In this document: positions 50,956 to 60,269 of the stretch, in pieces | Position numbering within the stretch: position 1 is the first letter of the stretch | Layout: every line of letters begins with the position of its first letter | Assembly: GCA_017306245.1 (NCBI GenBank) | Contig: JAFKIY010000007.1 | Coordinates: 1-64,000 of the forward strand | Length of the DNA: 64,000 bases | Source: Micrococcales bacterium | Lineage (GTDB): Bacteria > Actinomycetota > Actinomycetes > Actinomycetales > Microbacteriaceae | Reading direction: 5' to 3' | Notes under the pieces: model-generated | The model's database searches: none | Told to the model about the DNA's origin: nothing | What the model saw: the letters and a program-made list of their open reading frames with translations, nothing else | Made by a program: the position numbers and the translations under genes

Positions 50956-52401
50956 TTGAACGCTGAGCCGTCGCCTGTGGATCCGAGTCAGCCGATCCCG
51001 GTCTTCGCGCAGTTGAAGGCGCACCTCATCAAGTCCATCATCCGGGGCCAATTCGGTACCGATGGTCAACTGCCTACCGAGGTGGAGTTATGCTCCACCT
51101 ACTCGATCAGCAGGACGCCGGTCCATCGCGCACTCACCGAACTCGCCGACGAGGGTGCCGTCATCCGACATCGTCGCCGCGGGACCTTCGTCAATCCGCA
51201 CTGGGTCGTCCGACACGCGTCATCCCGCGCAGTCAGAGTGGTCGTCCCAGAAGGGCCCTGGATAGACATCGTCAAGCATGACGCCCCGGAGGACCTCTCC
51301 CCGTCTCTCGCGGTTGTCGATCTGGCGTCACTGCACGAACACCTGACCAGGGGCGTCGCGAGTGGGCTGGCACCCGACCTGGCATTGGTGGACTCCGTCT
51401 GGGTATCCGAGTTCGCGAGTGCTGGCTTCCTGCGTCCACTCGACGATCTTGACCCGGCGTGGACGGAGAACGAGTATAAAAAGGAATTCGCACCTGCCTT
51501 CGTCGAATCGCACCTGATGGACGGTCATACGATGGCCGCCCAGGCGGAGGCGGATGTCGCGGGACTGTGGTTCGACCGTGCCGTACTTGAGCGCTGCGGG
51601 ATTGCTCCTCCTCGAACTTGGCAGGAGCTCACCGACGCATTCTCGGTGCTGGCAGCGGCGGGAAAGCTAGCGCCACTGGGAATGCCTGCCGGCCCGGCCG
51701 CCGGCGAGGCCGCGAGCTTCACCCTCCTCGGGCTGCTTGCATCCAACGGAGCGGCCGTCCTCGACGATCGCGGCATCACGCTCCATCTCGACGAGGCCGT
51801 GAAGGCGCTCGAGTTCGTTCGATCCCTCGTCGACAGCGGTGCCCTTTCCGTCGAGGCCGTCACGGCCGAACGGGAGCGGCCGATGAAGTTGCTCGCGTCC
51901 GGCGATGTCGTCTTCGCGCTCGGTGGAAGCTACGAGTTGCCAGCTTTGGCCGGAGCGCGCGAGATCAGCCAAGAAGCCGCCTGGGAGCATTTCGGATTCG
52001 TCCGCACGCCTGTCGGCCCAGGGCCCCGCAATGCCGTGCTTGCCGGTGGCATGGCCTTCGCAATCTTTCGGCAATCCGATCGCCCGGAACTCGCAATGCA
52101 CTTGCTCCGATCCCTCGTGTCGCCGTCGTCGCAGCTCAGGATGGCGAGATCGACCGGGCAGATGCCGTCTCGCACGTCGGTCATGCATGGACTCACCGGG
52201 AACGAGTCCCTCCCGGCCCAGTCGGCGCGGATGCTGCAGGGGGCCGTTGTCCGCCCGCGCGTACCGTCGTATGATCGGGTGTCCCAACAGCTCCAGGGCA
52301 TGCTCGCGGATGTGATCCTTGGGCGGCAGGCTCCCGCGCTGGCGGCCGCTCACACGTCGGAGCTTATTGCTGCGATCACCGGTCTTCGCTTGGCCGATTA
52401 A
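50956..52401 (+). CDS. GntR-type regulator fused to a solute-binding-protein domain
   Basis: 481 residues. The N terminus is a GntR winged helix: IPVFAQLKAHLIKSIIRGQF, GQLPTEVELCSTYSISRTPVHRALTELADEGAVIRHRRRGTFV (about 14-78). After about residue 90 the protein resembles a family 1 extracellular solute-binding protein (LWFDRAVLERCGIAPPRTWQELTDAFSVLAAAGKLAPLG; GDVVFALGGSYELPAL; RPELAMHLLRSLVSPSSQLRMARSTGQMPSR). No signal peptide exists, so it is cytoplasmic, with a sugar-binding domain used as sensor. Start TTG with GGAG eight bases upstream. It probably controls the importer D cluster. Confidence 0.82.
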   Translation: MNAEPSPVDPSQPIPVFAQLKAHLIKSIIRGQFGTDGQLPTEVELCSTYSISRTPVHRALTELADEGAVIRHRRRGTFVNPHWVVRHASSRAVRVVVPEGPWIDIVKHDAPEDLSPSLAVVDLASLHEHLTRGVASGLAPDLALVDSVWVSEFASAGFLRPLDDLDPAWTENEYKKEFAPAFVESHLMDGHTMAAQAEADVAGLWFDRAVLERCGIAPPRTWQELTDAFSVLAAAGKLAPLGMPAGPAAGEAASFTLLGLLASNGAAVLDDRGITLHLDEAVKALEFVRSLVDSGALSVEAVTAERERPMKLLASGDVVFALGGSYELPALAGAREISQEAAWEHFGFVRTPVGPGPRNAVLAGGMAFAIFRQSDRPELAMHLLRSLVSPSSQLRMARSTGQMPSRTSVMHGLTGNESLPAQSARMLQGAVVRPRVPSYDRVSQQLQGMLADVILGRQAPALAAAHTSELIAAITGLRLAD

Positions 52402-52442
52402 GCAGGTGAACACTGTAGGATCGCCGACCACAAGCGTTTATT

Positions 52443-53996
52443 TCACTTCTCCGTCAGCAGGGCACATGTTCGCAGCGCGACATGGATGTCGAGGCTCCTC
52501 GGACCTCGACGCCACTCTGGCAACAGTCGGTCGAGGCTATCAAGCCGTTGACGCACCGTGTTCTCGTGGATCCTGAGCCGTACCGCGACCGTCGAAACCG
52601 AACCATGCGCATCCAGGTACGCCAGGGCTGTCTCGCGAAGGATTCTGTCGCGATTGGCTGCGCCAGCGATCGGCCCGAGCTGTGCGTCAACGAATCCCTT
52701 CGCACCATCGGAGGTGTCGCCGATCGCGAAGGCGACCACCCCGAGGTTTGATCGCCGGGTGATCTCGTTCGCTCGCCCCAGGCTCCGCATTGCCCTGGTC
52801 ACCAGTAATGCTTCTGTGTAGCCGGCTGCGAGGCCCGAGCTCGAAGGCGTCGACGCGACTCCCCCGTAGTGGCGATAGTCGATCAAGACCCGCGACAATC
52901 TCGAAAGCACGTCCCCGTCCGCTCGAGAAATCACGATCAGGCTGCCGCGCCGTAACGCCGAGATCGCCTGCGTCCCCAGCTCGCGACGGACGTCTGACAA
53001 GGCGGAGCGCGGGGCTAACGCACCCTCGATGTCCACCACGACTACCTGAAGATCGCCGCTACCGGAAAGCCCCGTCTTCAGTTCTCCGCCCGACTTGCGA
53101 GACGAAGGGTCCACGAGTCGTTCGACCAGTTCCGACTCTCGGAGGTGACGCGCATCCTCGATCGCATTCTCGTAGAGCAGAGCGATGGAGAGGTAGTTCG
53201 CTGCCACTGGAGCGAGATTCGCGATCAGTCGAGCATCAGAACCCGCGAACTCGATCGCCACACCCGGTCGCAGCGGGATTACGGTACCGACAGCAGGAGG
53301 CTCGCCCGAGTCTTCAGCAAGACGGACGGAACCGCCAAGGATGCTCGTCGCAATTTTGATGAGTTCGGACGACCCCTTGCCTGCGGCCAGCGCCGAGGCG
53401 AACCGCTCGGACAACCGCAGGCGGTCTATCGACGCCGAGGCCGAGTCGCGTAGACGCGCGAGCTCCTCATTGAAGGCTCTCTGCTGGTCTGCGATCTCGC
53501 GGCGGAGGAGATAGATCTCAATGGCGGCAGAGCCGATGAGCGCCGCCTCCTCGAGCAGAGCACGCTGTTTGGTGGAGAAGTGACCGGCGACGCGGTTGGC
53601 GACGGTTAACGCGCCGACGACGTTTCCACCCGCTCGAAGTGGCGTTCCGAGGATGGCGCGCACTCCCTCTTCGTTGACCGCGACGTCAACGGCCTCGATG
53701 TGCAGTTTCGCGAGATCCGGAAGGTAGTCGGGACTCTCCGTGGTGACGCCAGCGGCCGCCATGCCGAGCACTCCCGTGCCGATCGGCATGCGGATCGATC
53801 CGTACGCTGTTGTTCGAACCCCGTCGCAGAAGCGGATGCACGTCTCGCTCGATGCGGGGTCGTTCAGGCTCACATAGGCGAGGTCACAGCCCAAACCAGC
53901 GCGCACTCTCCTCACCAGACCCGTCACGATCAGATCCGAATCGTGCAACGCCGTCAGGTCTTGAGCGACCGAGTGCACTAGCTCGGCGGCATCCAT
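52443..53996 (-). CDS. GAF-domain PucR/CdaR-type transcriptional regulator
   Basis: 517 residues. A GAF domain (about 20-170, with PIGTGVLGMAAAG and GTPLRAGGNVVGALTVANR), a helical linker, and a C-terminal PucR helix-turn-helix: RDRILRETALAYLDAHGSVSTVAVRLRIHENTVRQRLDSLDRLLP. The type activates catabolic genes in response to small ligands. It is divergent from the ADH-hydrolase genes across 120 bp. ATG 53996 has AGGAGG upstream; a longer frame to 54026 exists. Confidence 0.85.
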   Translation of the reverse strand: MDAAELVHSVAQDLTALHDSDLIVTGLVRRVRAGLGCDLAYVSLNDPASSETCIRFCDGVRTTAYGSIRMPIGTGVLGMAAAGVTTESPDYLPDLAKLHIEAVDVAVNEEGVRAILGTPLRAGGNVVGALTVANRVAGHFSTKQRALLEEAALIGSAAIEIYLLRREIADQQRAFNEELARLRDSASASIDRLRLSERFASALAAGKGSSELIKIATSILGGSVRLAEDSGEPPAVGTVIPLRPGVAIEFAGSDARLIANLAPVAANYLSIALLYENAIEDARHLRESELVERLVDPSSRKSGGELKTGLSGSGDLQVVVVDIEGALAPRSALSDVRRELGTQAISALRRGSLIVISRADGDVLSRLSRVLIDYRHYGGVASTPSSSGLAAGYTEALLVTRAMRSLGRANEITRRSNLGVVAFAIGDTSDGAKGFVDAQLGPIAGAANRDRILRETALAYLDAHGSVSTVAVRLRIHENTVRQRLDSLDRLLPEWRRGPRSLDIHVALRTCALLTEK

Positions 53997-54115
53997 GATC
54001 CTCCTCATACTCATGGTGGAATTCACATAAGCGTACGAGGAATTGGCCGAAATCTACATAGACATTGCTCGTATTGTGTCCCGAGAATGGCTTCACCCTG
54101 ATGTGAGGACGATCG

Positions 54116-55234
54116 ATGAAGATCCGCGGTGCAGTGCTCAGTTCACGTGGCTCGGAACCCCCGTACGTCAACAGCTTGCCGCTGGCGATTGAGGAACTTG
54201 AGCTCGATGCTCCTGGTGAAACAGAGGTGCTCGTGCGCATCGAGGCGGCCGGGATCTGCCACTCCGATCTGTCCGTTGTCGATGGAAGTCGCGAACGTCC
54301 GCTGCCGATGCTTCTCGGTCACGAGGCGGCGGGGATCGTCGTGGGGCTCGGTGGACCGGCGTCAAGTGTAGAGATCGGCCGGCGAGTGGTCGCCTCCTTC
54401 CTCCCGCGATGCGGTGTGTGTTCCGCTTGCCGAACCGGCGGGCGTCTGCCGTGCATTCCCGGTTCGGCGGCCAACACGGAAGGGGCGCTCCTCGCAGGTG
54501 GGCGGAGACTTCATCTCCATGGCGTCCCTGTCGCTCATCATCTTGGCGTGTCGGGCTTCGCAACCCACGCGGTTATGGACATTCGCTCCGTCGTCCCCGT
54601 GGGTGACGACATCCCTCCTGACATCGCAGCTGTTCTGGGCTGTGCCGTCCTCACCGGTGGGGGTGCCGTGCTCAATGTAGGCAGGCCCGAGCGTGGTCAA
54701 ACGGTGGCGATCGTCGGTCTCGGCGGAGTCGGTATGGCCGCGCTCCTCGTTGCCATGTCAATCGAAGGGATCACCGTCGTCGGGGTGGACTCCAACCCCG
54801 ACAAGGTCGCAAGGGCGCTCGCACTCGGGGCGACTCGATCGATGACGGCGGACGAGGCGCTCGAAGGCGGGTTCTCGGCGGCGGTCGTCGTCGAATGTGC
54901 GGGGGCTGCGCGCGCCTTCGAAACAGCAGTATGCATCACTGCCCCCGGAGGCCGGACCGTCAGCATTGGGCTGCCAGCGCCCACCGCTGAGGTGCGATTC
55001 TCCCCCCTCAGACTCGTCGCCGAGGCGCGCGAGATCGTCGGAAGCTACCTCGGCTCCGCGATCCCCTCACGTGACATCCCGTTCTATGAGAGTCTATGGC
55101 GAGCGGGCAGACTTCCCGTGGAGGACCTGATCACCTCGCACATCCCGCTTTCCGAGATCAATCGCGGCCTCGACGCTCTGGCGAGCGGAGATGTCCTGCG
55201 ACAGATTGTCGAGTTCCCGGGAGTGGCGGCATGA
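54116..55234 (+). CDS. Zinc-dependent alcohol dehydrogenase, MDR family
   Basis: 372 residues. Catalytic zinc region AAGICHSDLSVV (Cys48, His49, Asp51) and GHEAAG (His69-Glu70). The structural zinc set is CGVCSACRTGGRLPC (Cys99, 102, 105, 113). NAD loop: AIVGLGGVGMAALLVAMSIEG. It resembles class III-like/aryl-alcohol enzymes that oxidise alcohols or aldehyde adducts with NAD. It is first of a three-gene unit; the next gene overlaps by ATGA. No mycothiol cysteines are evident by eye. Confidence 0.88.
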   Translation: MKIRGAVLSSRGSEPPYVNSLPLAIEELELDAPGETEVLVRIEAAGICHSDLSVVDGSRERPLPMLLGHEAAGIVVGLGGPASSVEIGRRVVASFLPRCGVCSACRTGGRLPCIPGSAANTEGALLAGGRRLHLHGVPVAHHLGVSGFATHAVMDIRSVVPVGDDIPPDIAAVLGCAVLTGGGAVLNVGRPERGQTVAIVGLGGVGMAALLVAMSIEGITVVGVDSNPDKVARALALGATRSMTADEALEGGFSAAVVVECAGAARAFETAVCITAPGGRTVSIGLPAPTAEVRFSPLRLVAEAREIVGSYLGSAIPSRDIPFYESLWRAGRLPVEDLITSHIPLSEINRGLDALASGDVLRQIVEFPGVAA

Positions 55235-56043
55235 ATTCGACGCTGTCGTCACGAACGATCCGGACCGCGGACGGACTCGGGCTCCACCTCGAGGGGAGCG
55301 GCCGTCCGCGATGGCTGATGCTTCATGGCTTAGGGTATGCGAGTTGGGAGGCCCATTCTCTCCGCCGAGAGTTCGGGGAGGGGCTCTGGAGCCTCGACAA
55401 TCGCGGCACCGGGCACTCCGATGCGTTCGAACGGCAGTGCTCCATTGATCAACTCGCGGAAGATGCGGCTGTCGCTATCGACGACCTTCGCGAGCGCGTG
55501 ATTGTCATCGGGCATTCCATGGGCGGCTACATCGCTCAACGGTTGGCGCAGAAGCATCCAGACGCGGTCGCGGGGCTGGTGCTCATGGGGACGAGTCCCG
55601 GAGGGCCGCGCTCCGAGCCTGTGCCGACATCCACCGTCGAGGCCTGGCAGGAAGCGGCTGGCGGGACTGCCGCTGACTATGCCCGGCGGACGATGCCACT
55701 CTCCTTCCGGCCGGGTTGGACCCACGAGCACCGGGAACTCTTCGAGCAGTTGCTGGCGGCACGGCTGACTCATCCGACACCGCAGTCGACGTGGCGGGCC
55801 CAGTTCGATGCGTGCCAGGAGTTCTTGGCCAAGGGTATTGCGCCGGGATCGATATCGGTACCGGCTCTCGTCATCCACGGTTCCGCCGACCGTGTCGTTC
55901 CCGTCGGCAACGGGCGCCTTCTCGCTGCGGAGCTTCCTGTTGCCCGGTACTACGAGGTCGCCGACGCCGGTCACCTCGTCCACCTCGAGGAACCCGTCCT
56001 CGTCGCCGATCTGATCTGGACCTTCACCACCGAACACACCTAG
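55231..56043 (+). CDS. Alpha/beta hydrolase, first of two
   Basis: 270 residues. LMLHGLGYASWEAHSL, SLDNRGTGHSD, nucleophile elbow GHSMGG (Ser96), acid in VIHGSADRVVP and His in DAGHLVHLEEP. The full triad is visible. It is translated from an ATGA overlap with the alcohol dehydrogenase. Likely an ester or C-C bond hydrolase in the same pathway. Confidence 0.85.
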   Translation: MNSTLSSRTIRTADGLGLHLEGSGRPRWLMLHGLGYASWEAHSLRREFGEGLWSLDNRGTGHSDAFERQCSIDQLAEDAAVAIDDLRERVIVIGHSMGGYIAQRLAQKHPDAVAGLVLMGTSPGGPRSEPVPTSTVEAWQEAAGGTAADYARRTMPLSFRPGWTHEHRELFEQLLAARLTHPTPQSTWRAQFDACQEFLAKGIAPGSISVPALVIHGSADRVVPVGNGRLLAAELPVARYYEVADAGHLVHLEEPVLVADLIWTFTTEHT

Positions 56044-56057
56044 AAAGGAAACTCATC

Positions 56058-56894
56058 ATGCCCACCATCGAAGTCGAACCGGGTGTCGCATTACACTACG
56101 AAGACCGCGGAGAAGGCGCTCCCATCGTCTTCCTTCACGGGTGGGGCGGGAGTGCCGAGGTCTGGGATCTTCAGGTTCTCGACCTCGCACCAGCGTACCG
56201 CTGCATCACGGTCGACCTACGCGGACACGGTGACTCGGACAAGCCCTGGGCGGACTACACCTACGACCTCTTCGTCCAGGATATCGCCCTGCTGATCGAC
56301 AAGCTCGGCCTCGAGGGCGTCACCCTCGTCGGATGGTCCATGGGCGGTCACATCGCCCTGAAGTTCGCGCACGAGCACCCTGAAAAGCTGGCCCGGGTTG
56401 TGGTGACGGGCAGCGGGCCGCGATTCTGGCAGGCGGACGATGCTCCTTACGGCACTCCCGCAGCCGATGTCGACGGCCTCGTGGATGCAGTGAGGACGTC
56501 ACGCACCGAGACCATCGCCGGCCTCTACGGGAACAACTTCCATCGCACCGACCTGGCCCCGACCAAGGACTGGTTCGTCCAGATCGGCTGGAAAGTTCCC
56601 GCGTTCGTTGGACTGGCGAGCTTCCAGGCAATTATTGACAACGACCTGCGCGACGCACTCCCGTCGCTGCAACTGCCCGTCCACATCTTCTCGGGCCGCT
56701 ACGACCTCATCTGGGACCCGCGGTGGAGCGAGGAGGCGCATCGCCTGCTGCCGGACTCGACACTCACGTTCTTCGAGAACAGCGGGCATGTCGCCTTCGT
56801 AGAAAATCGCGCTGAGTGGAATTCCACGCTCGTCGACATCCTCGAGGGTCGTCGACCGGCCGAGTCCGTCGGCACTGTCGAGCCGACGGATTAG
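56058..56894 (+). CDS. Alpha/beta hydrolase, second of two
   Basis: 278 residues. IVFLHGWGGSAEVWD, TVDLRGHGDSD, nucleophile elbow GWSMGG (Ser94), acid in FSGRYDLIWDP and His in ENSGHVAFVENR. The motif set resembles the haloperoxidase/epoxide-type subfamily. It follows the first hydrolase by 14 bp with AAAGGAA as SD. It is not a close copy of it. A strong terminator follows (56918-56954). Confidence 0.85.
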   Translation: MPTIEVEPGVALHYEDRGEGAPIVFLHGWGGSAEVWDLQVLDLAPAYRCITVDLRGHGDSDKPWADYTYDLFVQDIALLIDKLGLEGVTLVGWSMGGHIALKFAHEHPEKLARVVVTGSGPRFWQADDAPYGTPAADVDGLVDAVRTSRTETIAGLYGNNFHRTDLAPTKDWFVQIGWKVPAFVGLASFQAIIDNDLRDALPSLQLPVHIFSGRYDLIWDPRWSEEAHRLLPDSTLTFFENSGHVAFVENRAEWNSTLVDILEGRRPAESVGTVEPTD

Positions 56895-56917
56895 CCGACT
56901 CTAAGAAAGCATCGGGG

Positions 56918-56954
56918 CCGCTGCAGTACGTCGTCACTGCAGCGGTTTCTCCTT
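56918..56954 (+). terminator. Intrinsic terminator after the hydrolase genes
   Basis: CCGCTGCAGT (56918-56927) and ACTGCAGCGG (56936-56945) form a perfect 10-bp stem with an eight-base loop, followed by TTTCTCCTT. It ends the ADH-hydrolase transcription unit before the importer D promoter. Confidence 0.8.
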
Positions 56955-56995
56955 GGGGTCGCCATCACGAAATAAAGCGTCACAACATCACCCTC

Positions 56996-57044
56996 TTGAC
57001 AAGCGCTGCCGAGTAGATCATTATTTGTTACTGCGCAGTAACAA
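56996..57044 (+). promoter_or_regulatory. Importer D promoter with 20-bp palindromic operator
   Basis: -35 TTGACA (56996-57001, full consensus), a 17-bp spacer and -10 CATTAT (57019-57024). Directly after the -10 box lies TTGTTACTGCGCAGTAACAA (57025-57044), a perfect 20-bp palindrome at the likely start of transcription. A repressor bound there would block the promoter; the GntR fusion encoded at 50956-52401 is the best candidate. No copy of the palindrome was seen at the GntR-fusion promoter. Confidence 0.75.
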
Positions 57045-57079
57045 TTGTTGACCGGCACCTTATTTTTTGGAGGAAAGCA

Positions 57080-58408
57080 ATGAGCGTTCGATTTCACACG
57101 ACAGCACGACGGCGGATCCTAGCTGTCATAACGGCTGCAGCAACGACGAGTCTCGTTCTCGCCGGTTGCAGTACCGGCAATTCGGGATCCCCCGGCACGG
57201 GTTCCGATAAGAACCCCTCAGGCACGATTCGAGTTCTCTACAACTGGAGCGGAGCAGAGGGCGACGCCTTCCAGGCAGCCGTCGACGGTTTCACCGCGAA
57301 GTATCCGGATGTCAAAGTTAAGCTCGACAACGTTCCGTTCGCCGAGACACAGTCCACGCTCACCAAACAGTTCGCGGCAGGCAACCCACCCGACGTCTCC
57401 GCCGCCCTCCCGGGCATCGTGAGTGCCTTGTCGGCTCAAGGGCTACTCATGAACCTCGACTCAATGTGGAACGCGTGGCAAGACTCCGGCGAATACAACG
57501 ACTCGTTGCGCGCGATAGCCGCGGGCAGCGACGGCCACACAGACGCCGTGTACTTCAAGGGAAACGTCAACGGGCTCATCTGGTACCGCACCTCGAAAGT
57601 CACTGACGCCGGTCTCAAAGTCCCACCCGGGTCGTGGGATGAGTTCCTCGCCATGCTGGATGCGGCCAAGGCCACTGGCCACGCTCCGTTCAGCGTCGGC
57701 GCGAAGGATGTCTGGGTCCCGACCCAGTGGGTCGACCCGATCATCCTCAACGTGGCTGGCGGCAAGAAGTTCGGGCAACTGCAGCGCGGCGAGATCGGCT
57801 GGAATGACCCGGCCATCGTAAAGAGCTTCACCGTGCTGAACGATCTGATCACAAAGTACTGGCCGTCAAACGCCCTAGACACCGGGTTCGCGGACGAGAC
57901 CTGCGGCTGGGTGACCGGCGACCACTTCTTCGCGAACAATGGTGCCTTCGTCAATGGGATCGTCGCCTCGTGCGATTCCAGCCTCAAGCCCGGCGACGAC
58001 TATACCTTCTTCACGATGCCCTCGTTCTCCGGAAGCGGTACGCCCGGGGTGGCGGTGAGCGGCGACCTCTTCCTTGGTGCAAAGAGCTCTAAGAACCCCG
58101 TCGCCACCAAGGCCTTCCTGAAGTACCTCGGTTCGGTGGAGGGGCAGTCCATCTGGGCGAAGCGCGGCGGGTACGTCGCCCCGAACATGAAGGTTCCGTC
58201 CTCTGTATACCCGACAGTCAACGATCAGCGTGCCGCCGAGCTCTGGCCGAAGGACGCCAGCACGGTCGCCGGCTACGACCTCGACGACTGGATCGGAGGC
58301 GAGATCCAGTCAAAGTACCGCAACGCGCTGGACGATCTCATCCGTTCACATGACGTTGACGCGTTCATCGCCACGATGACGACGGTAGATACTCGATCGG
58401 GCAAGTAG
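57080..58408 (+). CDS. Sugar ABC importer D, solute-binding lipoprotein
   Basis: 442 residues. Lipobox SLVLAGC, mature domain from IRVLYNWSGAEGDAFQAAVDGFTAKYPDVKVK. Conserved LIWYRTSKVTDAGLKVPPGSWDEF and KYLGSVEGQSIWAKRGGYVAP. Family 1, CUT1 sugar group. ATG with GGAGG upstream. It heads the operon that also has two permeases, a nitrilase-type enzyme and a glycosidase-like protein. Substrate possibly a glycoside. Confidence 0.9.
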   Translation: MSVRFHTTARRRILAVITAAATTSLVLAGCSTGNSGSPGTGSDKNPSGTIRVLYNWSGAEGDAFQAAVDGFTAKYPDVKVKLDNVPFAETQSTLTKQFAAGNPPDVSAALPGIVSALSAQGLLMNLDSMWNAWQDSGEYNDSLRAIAAGSDGHTDAVYFKGNVNGLIWYRTSKVTDAGLKVPPGSWDEFLAMLDAAKATGHAPFSVGAKDVWVPTQWVDPIILNVAGGKKFGQLQRGEIGWNDPAIVKSFTVLNDLITKYWPSNALDTGFADETCGWVTGDHFFANNGAFVNGIVASCDSSLKPGDDYTFFTMPSFSGSGTPGVAVSGDLFLGAKSSKNPVATKAFLKYLGSVEGQSIWAKRGGYVAPNMKVPSSVYPTVNDQRAAELWPKDASTVAGYDLDDWIGGEIQSKYRNALDDLIRSHDVDAFIATMTTVDTRSGK

Positions 58409-58411
58409 CCC

Positions 58412-59437
58412 GTGACCAGCACCGTCGAGTCGAGTCGATCAGGTGACCGCCGCGCGGCACGAGCTCATCGCTCGCACCGCGCAGCGGTCACCCCGTACCT
58501 CTTCATCGGCCCTCTAGTTCTCGTCTTCGCGGTCTTCTATTTGTGGCCCGCGATCGCCACCATAGCGTCGAGCTTCTTCCGCTGGGGCATCCTCAACCCC
58601 TGGCAGACCCAAAGCCCTGCGGACTGGCAATTCGTCGGCATCTCGAACTACGGCGACACGCTGGCCAGCGGCGACTTCTGGAACGCGACCCTCAACAGCG
58701 CCATCTGGCTTGTGGTCTTCCCCGTGCTAGTTCTGGCGAGCTCGCTCCCGCTCGCCATCCTCATCTGGAGTACACCGCGCGGCGCGAGCTTTTTCCGCAG
58801 CGTGTTCATCGTTCCCATGACCATCTCGCTCGCGGCAGCCGGTGTCATCTGGACGTTCATTTACAACCCAGACCCAAACAAGGGCCTGCTGAATGCGGCC
58901 CTGCACCTGTTCGGGCTCGACAATGCGTCTTTCACTCTCGGCCCGTTGGAGATTCATGCCGGGCACTGGCTCTCCAACCCCGGTGTCCTTCACCTCGGAT
59001 TCGCCGACATCCGATTGGTCAACCTCTTCATCATCATTCCTGCGGTCTGGGCCTTCGCGGGTTTCGGCGTCATCACCTTTTCGGCGGGGCTGACTTCGGT
59101 ACCAGACGAACTGCTCGATGCGGCCCGGGTTGACGGAGCGGGCCGCATTCAACTCATCCGGCACGTCGTGATGCCCAGCCTGCGACCATCCGTCATCGTC
59201 GTCACCGTTATCAGTGTGATCTTCGCACTCCGCACCTTCGACATCGTCTTCGTCACGACGGGAGGTGGTCCCGCTCAGGACTCCGAAGTGCTGGCCATGC
59301 TCCTCTGGAACCAGGTGTTCCAGTTCCTCAACAGCCCTCAGGGGGGCCTTTCTGCGGCGATCGCCGTCCTCATGTCCGTCTTCATGATCGTGATCGCAAT
59401 GCCGTACCTCCGTGCAACGCTGAAAGGCAACAAATGA
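58412..59437 (+). CDS. Sugar ABC importer D, MalF-type permease
   Basis: 341 residues with six TM segments and a polar N-terminal tail. EAA motif SVPDELLDAARVDGAGRIQLIRHVVMPSLRPS. The start GTG lies 3 bp after the binding-protein stop. It pairs with the next permease (ATGA overlap). Confidence 0.9.
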   Translation: MTSTVESSRSGDRRAARAHRSHRAAVTPYLFIGPLVLVFAVFYLWPAIATIASSFFRWGILNPWQTQSPADWQFVGISNYGDTLASGDFWNATLNSAIWLVVFPVLVLASSLPLAILIWSTPRGASFFRSVFIVPMTISLAAAGVIWTFIYNPDPNKGLLNAALHLFGLDNASFTLGPLEIHAGHWLSNPGVLHLGFADIRLVNLFIIIPAVWAFAGFGVITFSAGLTSVPDELLDAARVDGAGRIQLIRHVVMPSLRPSVIVVTVISVIFALRTFDIVFVTTGGGPAQDSEVLAMLLWNQVFQFLNSPQGGLSAAIAVLMSVFMIVIAMPYLRATLKGNK

Positions 59438-60264
59438 AGTCGCGTTGGCCGATAATCAGCCTCTACGGTGTGCTCACCGTGGCGAGCATCATCTGGCTCG
59501 TCCCCGTTGCGACAGCCACCATGATCTCGATTCTCCCGCTCGATGAGAGCTCCAAAGGATGGTGGAATGCCGATTTCTCCACGGTCACCCTCGCCAACTT
59601 CGGACGAGCCTGGCAGTACGGATTGTCTCAGTACACACTGAACAGTGTGATCATCTCGCTGGTCGCGGTCGCGCTGACGGTCACCCTCGGAACTGTTGCC
59701 GCCTACGCCTTCGCGCGCATGTCGTTTCGGCTCAAGGGCACCTTCTACTTCCTGTTGATCACGACCATGATCGTCCCGGTGCAGATCATCCTCATTCCCC
59801 TCGTCCCGATGTTCCGAACGCTGGGGTTCAATCAGGGCTGGGCGCAATACCTCGGTATCGCTTTCGTGCACACCGCCTTCGGCGCAGGATGGGCGCTGTT
59901 CATGATGATCGGATTCTTCTCCCAAATCCCCGACGAGGTTCTTGAGTCCGCGCGAATCGACGGTGCCGGCGAGTTTAAAGCGTTTCAGAAGATTGCACTG
60001 CCGCTGGCGATACCGGGAATTGTCTCCTTCTTGATCATCGACTTCGTGTTCGTGTGGAACGACTTACTCATCGGGCTCACCGTCCTGGACAGCGACCATC
60101 GGCCGTTGACGGTAGGGCTGGCAATCCTTCAGGCACCGCACTTGAACCAGGATGACCTCATTTCGGCAGGTTCCATTCTCGCGATCCTTCCCCCGCTTGT
60201 GCTTTTTGCCATCCTCAATCGCTACTACGTTCGCGGGCTGTTCGTCGGCTCGGTGAAAGGCTGA
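59434..60264 (+). CDS. Sugar ABC importer D, MalG-type permease
   Basis: 276 residues, six TM segments. EAA motif QIPDEVLESARIDGAGEFKAFQKIALPLAIP and C terminus LNRYYVRGLFVGSVKG. The ATG overlaps the previous stop. No ATPase gene follows; the next genes are enzymes. Confidence 0.9.
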   Translation: MKSRWPIISLYGVLTVASIIWLVPVATATMISILPLDESSKGWWNADFSTVTLANFGRAWQYGLSQYTLNSVIISLVAVALTVTLGTVAAYAFARMSFRLKGTFYFLLITTMIVPVQIILIPLVPMFRTLGFNQGWAQYLGIAFVHTAFGAGWALFMMIGFFSQIPDEVLESARIDGAGEFKAFQKIALPLAIPGIVSFLIIDFVFVWNDLLIGLTVLDSDHRPLTVGLAILQAPHLNQDDLISAGSILAILPPLVLFAILNRYYVRGLFVGSVKG

Positions 60265-60269
60265 CCCTC

